From Rhododendron vialii (lineage: Eukaryota > Streptophyta > Magnoliopsida > Ericales > Ericaceae): DNA of 64,000 nucleotides. Made by a program: the position numbers and the translations under genes. The notes beneath the pieces were generated by a model. That model ran no database searches, had not been told where the DNA came from, and was given only the letters and a program-made list of their open reading frames with translations. The DNA is taken from contig NC_080559.1 in the NCBI RefSeq assembly GCF_030253575.1, positions 31,274,501-31,338,500 of the forward strand. The letters are read 5' to 3'. This document shows, piece after piece, positions 58,679-64,000 of this stretch (its first letter is position 1; each line of letters starts with the position of its first letter).

Positions 58679-59622
58679 AGAGTAGAGAATGAAGTCTAGA
58701 ACAACCCGACCGGACAAAAAAAAAAACGAAAAACCGACCGATCGGTTCGGGGTAGTGTCGGGTTTTCTAGGTTTGGGGTGGACCGGTTTTGTGGAATTTT
58801 TGACCAACCGAACCGAACCGATTACCCCGAACCGGGCCGAACCGAACATATATATTATACATGTTTTAATCTTGGCCATTAAATATTTTTTGTTTCAATC
58901 TCCACCGTCCTTCTCCCACAAACCCTATCTCTTATCGTCCCTCTTATTATACTCTCATGAATCTCATCCGCAGCTTTTGAGCGCGCTCTCTCTCTCTAAT
59001 CGAATTCACAAAATCCCCATGCAATAACTAGCAGTGTCTCTCCCCTTCGTTTCTTTTGATGAGGAGTTTTTAGCTAAACAACATTCTAAGAAGTCAAGCA
59101 TCCCTCTTGATTTATTCTCTGTCAAGCTTCCCTTTTCTTCTTTCTTTGACAAATGAAAGTCGGTGGTAGAGTTGTTTCTCAATTTTCAGGCTCTAGCCAG
59201 CAGTCCCTTTCATGTTTTCAAAGTTGGTCCTAGGGGCAGCAAAGCCTAGATGTATTAGGTACAGGCAGTTCGGGAAGGGTCTGTTATTGCCCTAAACTCG
59301 AGGGAGTCTCCCCTGTGTTTCTAATCATGCACTAGTTTGATGAAGAATTCCAGATCAGGCGCCTCCGTCCTATGACTGCCTTCTTTTGGATCCCTTGAGC
59401 AGGTTGGGTTTTTTAATCGGTTCATTTTTTATTTTTTATCGTTGGCCCAACTAGGCCCAATTCGGCCAAACCGAATTCTCCGACCGGGCCGAATCCACCC
59501 GAATTGAACCGAAAATAATACTGTTTGGGATCGGTCCTGGAATTATATACCCCAAACCCGATCGATTTCCGGCAAATCCACGCCGAACCGAACTGACCGG
59601 ACCGAATAACACCCCTACCTCT
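58679..59622. repeat. CCGAACCGA-rich repeat block
   Basis: Both margins (58700-58860 and 59450-59622) are packed with ACCGAACCGA / CGGTTCGG words. The right margin ends, reverse-complemented, as TAGGGGTGTTATTCGGTCC, a terminus type common in plant hAT-like repeats. The left margin begins near CTAGAACAACCCGACCGG. The ends are only loosely inverted, and no target duplication was found. The interior of about 600 bp is unlike the margins and was not recognised. Confidence 0.5.
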
Positions 59623-60247
59623 ATTAGCAGTAAAAAGAACACCAATTCACAAACTCTCTTTAACACGATACATCTCTTCACCAAGCTGTTGTTTGGGCCT
59701 ACAAGCTAAAAAATGGTTCGAAATAACTATGTACCAACAGACCGAAATCTCAAACTTAGAAGTTAACAGGCTCCATCAGTTTTAGAATAGCTATAGAAAA
59801 CGTTTCGACTGAAATTAAGCCTGCAAACAGGGATGCTTTCCGATATATGGGAAATTCAGAAGGAAAACCAAACTGAACTCAACAAGTAGTAATGGTCCCC
59901 AATAAATAGTTCTAGACAGGCAGCAATTGTCCAAATATCCCCATTGTTCAGCCAAAAAATAGCTTAAAGGAAAATGGCACATTGTAAAGCCATTGCCAAC
60001 TATAAAAGGAAAAACAAGAGAAGAAAAAACGGACAACAGTTGTCAATTTACAATTTCTTCAAACAAGCATCGTTTTTTGTTCTACATATGCATTCCGAGG
60101 ATGTTACTCTGTTACAAGATTTCCGGAACTCCTAAAATCACTTCATAACGAATTGCCAAAAAAAAGGGTGATGTTTTCGCTCTCTGCCTTTTCATAGTAT
60201 TCACAGTCTCGAGTCACCTTGTGATAGTACTGCGTTTGCAAGATCTA
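59623..60247. other. HRD1 3' UTR and spacer
   Basis: AT-rich DNA between the repeat block and the HRD1 stop codon; the part next to 60248 is probably the 3' UTR. No gene or repeat recognised. Confidence 0.5.
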
Positions 60248-62769
60248 TTACCTCTTCTCTGGCTCTTCAGCCTCCTGATGTTGACTGCAATCTGATACGG
60301 ATGAAGGTGATGGTGCAACAGCCTTTCCCTTGATGTCTGAAGATGATGGGACACTCACATCCATGCTTTTCTCGGTCCTTGACTTCTGTAGAAGGTGGAG
60401 CTGGTTTTGCAAAATCTGTTGAAAAAACAGAAAGGGAATTATCAACCACAATAGTACAACAAAACAAGATATTTTACCATCACAAGTTTGCTGACATAAT
60501 CGTGCGCACCCAATCAATCAAGTATTAATAATTTAATACGCAAAAGGAATAGGTATTTTTCCAATCAACTGAAACATCTCTTAAAAGATATCCCATTCCA
60601 TTCTCATAATAAGCAAAACTTACTCATGTTTTACGTATTTGAGTGGTCAAAACGGTACCATTTTTTGGTTCAAGGCATAAATTCTTATGTCTTCTTTGTT
60701 CCTCAATATTATGAAAATCTATGACGAGAAATCCACTGTCCCATTTGAAAATGGAAAAGAAACATCAAACATGACAATCCCCTTAAACAGGAAAACAGAA
60801 TTAGAAGCACCTAACAGCGATCAGGTGCCAAGTTTCAAAACAGATCAATAGATAAAGAAAGGAATCAAAGGATACTCATCATCATATAAGAAAAGTACGT
60901 AGGTAAACATTCTCCTAATCTCGTATGAAGGGCATAAACAATTTTCTCCTTTTGAAGGTTCACCATTGGAAGTGAAAAAACCTAGTAGAAAATTTAAAAT
61001 AAATCATGGCATTAAGTTCTTAACCAGCTAAATTAAGCAAAATAGAATACGATTAAAACATATGTATAGCCAAAGAAGGCAAATGATAGAAGACCAGGAC
61101 ATGATGTACAGAACCTCAATCTGGTCTTGAAGAAATTGTTGCTGGGTCTCCAGCTGAAAATATGGCATATTAAGATTGCTGCCGAATTTTTCTCGGTAGT
61201 TCACATCTGATCCAGGAGACAAGAAAGGGACAAAACTGCAATGTGGAAATTGACTGCTGCCAAAGTTGGCAGGTCCATCTGGGATTGCAAATGGATGCTG
61301 TCGTGACTGTCCATCCAAAGATTGTCCACCGAAGTTGGAAGGGCCCCTGCACTCAAGAAGAATTTCAACTAATTACTAGAGCGTGCACAACTGAACAGAT
61401 CATATTTTATGAGCAGTTTAGAACCGCACTATGCTTAGAAGTCTGGTTTTTATGGTTGAACAACAGGGTTCTCGGGTAGAATTTCGAAAGACCCAAACAA
61501 GAAATAGCAGAGCCTTTGTTTATAAGCAAAAGCCTCATGTAATGAAAACTGTTTTTTTTTTTCTTTTTCTCCTGCTCTATCTGCACTCTCAGGAAAAGAT
61601 CCACAAACAAGCTCCTTTGCTAATACTATGAGCCAGTGTGAGTAGCTAAGGTCTACATGCCATCAGGAAAGAAAGGGCATAAAAAGACATGGAAAAGAAG
61701 TGCATACCCCGTGAAAGTATCTACAGAAGGATAAACAAAAGATCTCCCATATATTGAGGCAGCTGCAGCAGCAGCTTGTAGCCTGGCCTGATGCTGCCTA
61801 ACAATGTCATTTACCTCACCATCTCCACTTGAACTCTGAGAAGGAGTACTTGCCGTTCCTGTGCTCAGCCAAAACAGTAAGCCAATGTTTTCAGCATGCA
61901 TGAAGCAAGACTCATCAATGAATTACAAAACCATCAGATGATTTAACCTCTAAAATTGCTCATACGGAAGAGTGATCAAACAGGGGGCCACATTTCCTAA
62001 TTGAGCTAAAGAATTAAATGACACCACCAAGTGACAAATGAGATTATTTTTGGACGAACTAGACCATCTAAGCTTGCAAACCATTCTGATTGAATAAAAT
62101 TTTACATAACCTCCACAAAAGAAAGATTCAATATTCACATAATATGAAAGCACCATCTAATGACATTGGTAGTTCTGCTAGCAATAAATAAATGGACAAT
62201 GTCATTTACTATCTGCTGCATGTGTGGTCATCCAGAGGTCAAATACCAGGTTTCACAATTTCAATAACCAACTTGAGCTGATTACAATGAGGGCCTATCA
62301 AGAGCTGCTCCATTCCCATGAAAAAAATCATATGATTACCTTGTTGATGAGCTTCTGCCCATGATCCAGAAGTACTAGTCCCATTTTCAGGTGGTGCAAC
62401 AGGGGCCCTACAAGTTGGACACGTGTGCTGCCGCTCTAACCATGAACGGAGGCACTGCACATGGAACAGATGCCCGCAACTTAGCCTCTTGGCTGTAGTC
62501 ATCTCCTCACGACAAATGATGCAGGTTGCATCACTCCTGAATGATTATCAGTAACATATCATAAAAGCAATGGGATACAGATAATAAGAACACACACTTC
62601 AAAAGGCTGGACAACTCACGTGCTCAGCTCTTCAGGTGTTGCGTCTGGAAAACGGTCATCCATATTAGAAGTGATCTTCCGATAACGAATATAATCAGCA
62701 ATGCGAACCCTAAAGTTGCGAAATGTCTCATAAAGGTCGCGAATCAAGTGCAGAGGCACGCCATAATTC
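60248..62769 (-). CDS. HRD1: HRD1-type RING ubiquitin ligase (ERAD), 3' part, 5 exons
   Basis: Exons, 5' to 3': 62620-62769, 62340-62536, 61708-61858, 61115-61346, 60248-60415; 898 nt covering about 298 C-terminal residues. The N-terminal membrane-spanning exons lie beyond the right edge, since the intron from 62770 stays open to 64000. HRD1 sits in the ER membrane and ubiquitinates misfolded proteins for degradation. Seen here: NYGVPLHLIRDLYETF with RVRIADYIRYRKITSNM (the conserved linker), DATPEEL, then RING-H2 CIICREEM...CGHLFHVQCLRSWL...CPTC with all ligands. A Ser/Gln-rich tail follows, with an alanine run and ARLQAAAAAASIYGR, and an acidic end (EAEEPEKR). Arabidopsis has HRD1A and HRD1B; I cannot tell which this matches. 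The ARLQAAAAAA...YG and LQNQLHLLQ blocks are also in the plant proteins as I remember them. Confidence 0.93.
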
Positions 62770-63281
62770 CTGATACAACAAAGTGCACTTGGATCTTACT
62801 GGTCTGTTAATGAAACAAAATAGCAATAACAACCACCTAATGAAGTTATGAGGTGACCCCATCAGGCATCCATTCATGTAAACGAGAAAACACTGAACTA
62901 AAGCTACATACAGAAATTCCTCAAAGCAATCAGGGGAGAGAAAGGATAACAAACCTAGGTAGTGGGAAGTCCAAAGATGTAGAATGAGTTCCAAAAAGAA
63001 AAGAAAATAAAATAAAAGAAAAGAGGCTACATAAGCAAGTCAGCCATGTTTTTTTAACATTTTTGAATGTACAACTGAATGTAGTTGCTTTTCAATTCTA
63101 AAAAGTTTCACCAGGCAGCTGTCAAATCTTCAGACAAATCTAGCTAAGCATTCATGCGAACATGGATCCAACGCGACACTGACATGCGGACACACCATTT
63201 TTAGAAGAAAGAAAGAAAAGGAAACAGTAGGTTCATGGCATGTCAACAAATGTAACTTTTTGATATATCCAAAATAAACTA

Positions 63282-63563
63282 CTCCCTCCATCCCTATTTA
63301 AGTGTCCTGCTTCGTAACTCCAACTTATTAAAAAAACATCATCATTACACCTCTCACATCAACTTTTACCTCCACTTTCCCTACTTACCCTCTATGGAGA
63401 CATCATCATTACATTTTTACTCGCTAACTTTTCAAAAAAGAATCTACTTTTAGGGGCAAAATGGGAAATATACCCACTTTTACCCACTAACTTTACAAAA
63501 TGGACACTTATTAAGGGACAGTCCAAAATGGAATACTGGACATTAAAAAGGGGACGGAGGGAG
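63282..63563. mobile_element. Stowaway-type MITE, 282 bp
   Basis: Starts CTCCCTCCATCCC and ends GGGGACGGAGGGAG, inverted copies of the well-known Stowaway terminus CTCCCTCCGTCCC. TA flanks both sides (63280-63281 and 63564-63565), the Tc1/mariner target duplication. No coding capacity. It lies in the HRD1 intron that runs off the right edge. Confidence 0.88.
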
Positions 63564-63565
63564 TA

Positions 63566-64000
63566 CTAAATTTAACACCACAAAGGTATTCATATTTCTA
63601 AATATAAAAATAGCAACAAATTATTGCCATGCTCTACATGCTGGAAAAGAATGTGTGAAACTCATATAGTGACCTGGTTTGTTTAAGTAATGGACAAACA
63701 TGTCCCCAAGAGTCTGAAGTATGACCTGTTCCCTAAAATTAAATTTGTAAATAACTTTCCGACGTGTCAAGCATGGTTCCAAGAGTGTTGGTGTCCAACA
63801 GTGACTTGCCACCTTTTGGAAGTGCTTGTGCTTCTTAGCTTATTACAGTCCGGCAAAGATGAAACCGCTTCTAAGATTCAGAGAAAGGTAATTTGCTACC
63901 CGATGCAAAGGTTCAGTCCAACAACAATGATAACTCACCCACCAGATATCTACCGTGCAAAAGGTGAGACAAAGGACTCGCAAACATCTTTTCAGAAAAA
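63566..64000. other. Right-edge HRD1 intron sequence
   Basis: No HRD1 membrane-domain exon could be recognised here; the sequence most likely belongs to the same intron, with the 5' exons beyond the window. Nothing else seen. Confidence 0.4.

Noticed and set aside
58679..59622. Possible endogenous viral or captured-gene segment between CCGAACCGA-rich margins
   Set aside because: No coat, movement or reverse transcriptase motif is visible and the interior has no long frame; kept only as a repeat block.
62728..62994. Hydrophobic minus-strand frame that might be the HRD1 membrane domain
   Set aside because: The part above 62769 lacks HRD1 membrane-domain sequence and the true acceptor at 62770 cuts it; intron translation only.

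Overview
This is an intron-rich plant nuclear segment, most likely from a eudicot. Genes are split into many short exons with GT-AG (rarely GC-AG) introns. Intergenic DNA is AT-rich, and several plant-specific families are present: a TWO-IN-ONE/FUSED kinase, a chloroplast-type RelA/SpoT homologue, an S-protein homologue and a class B ARF. I cannot name the species. Exon models were built by hand from splice-site dinucleotides, reading-frame phase and remembered family sequences. Every internal exon joins in phase, but no transcript or database check was possible.

All six recognised genes lie on the minus strand, so transcription runs right to left. From left to right they are: FUSED/TIO kinase (886-10870, 22 coding exons, 1352 aa); a divergent RelA/SpoT homologue with a C-terminal TGS domain (14721-24838, 18 exons, 850 aa); an ARFB1-type small GTPase (26898-36057, 6 exons, 193 aa); a single-exon S-protein homologue (37483-37911, 142 aa); exportin-1/CRM1 (39170-56353, 32 exons, 1076 aa); and the 3' part of an HRD1-type ER ubiquitin ligase (60248-62769, five exons, 5' end beyond the right edge). 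A broken, intronless SPO11/topoisomerase VI-A-like copy lies on the plus strand at 12806-13503. The genes work in unrelated processes: cytokinesis, (p)ppGpp signalling, vesicle traffic, secreted peptide signalling, nuclear export and ERAD. Nothing suggests a functional cluster, although the ARFB1-XPO1 pairing also exists, from memory, at two Arabidopsis loci.

Much of the non-coding DNA is transposon-derived. The clearest elements have exact target-site duplications. They are a 353-bp TRIM retrotransposon (2455-2807; 5-bp TSD, tRNA-Met primer site), a 2545-bp hAT-like element (30678-33222; 8-bp TSD) carrying a nested 696-bp hAT-like element (32280-32975; its own 8-bp TSD), a 144-bp relative in an XPO1 intron (44172-44315; 8-bp TSD), and a 282-bp Stowaway-type MITE (63282-63563; TA TSD). 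An RTE-clade LINE relic, a SINE-like fragment sharing its 3' tail motif, L1 remnants, a possible Tourist-like MITE and several tandem duplications fill other introns and spacers. No tRNA, rRNA, CRISPR or complete viral element was seen.

I found no convincing wholly new biological system. The most notable items are the nested hAT family, the TRIM, the SPO11-like relic, the divergent RSH protein and a 130-bp tandem duplication abutting the TIO start codon.
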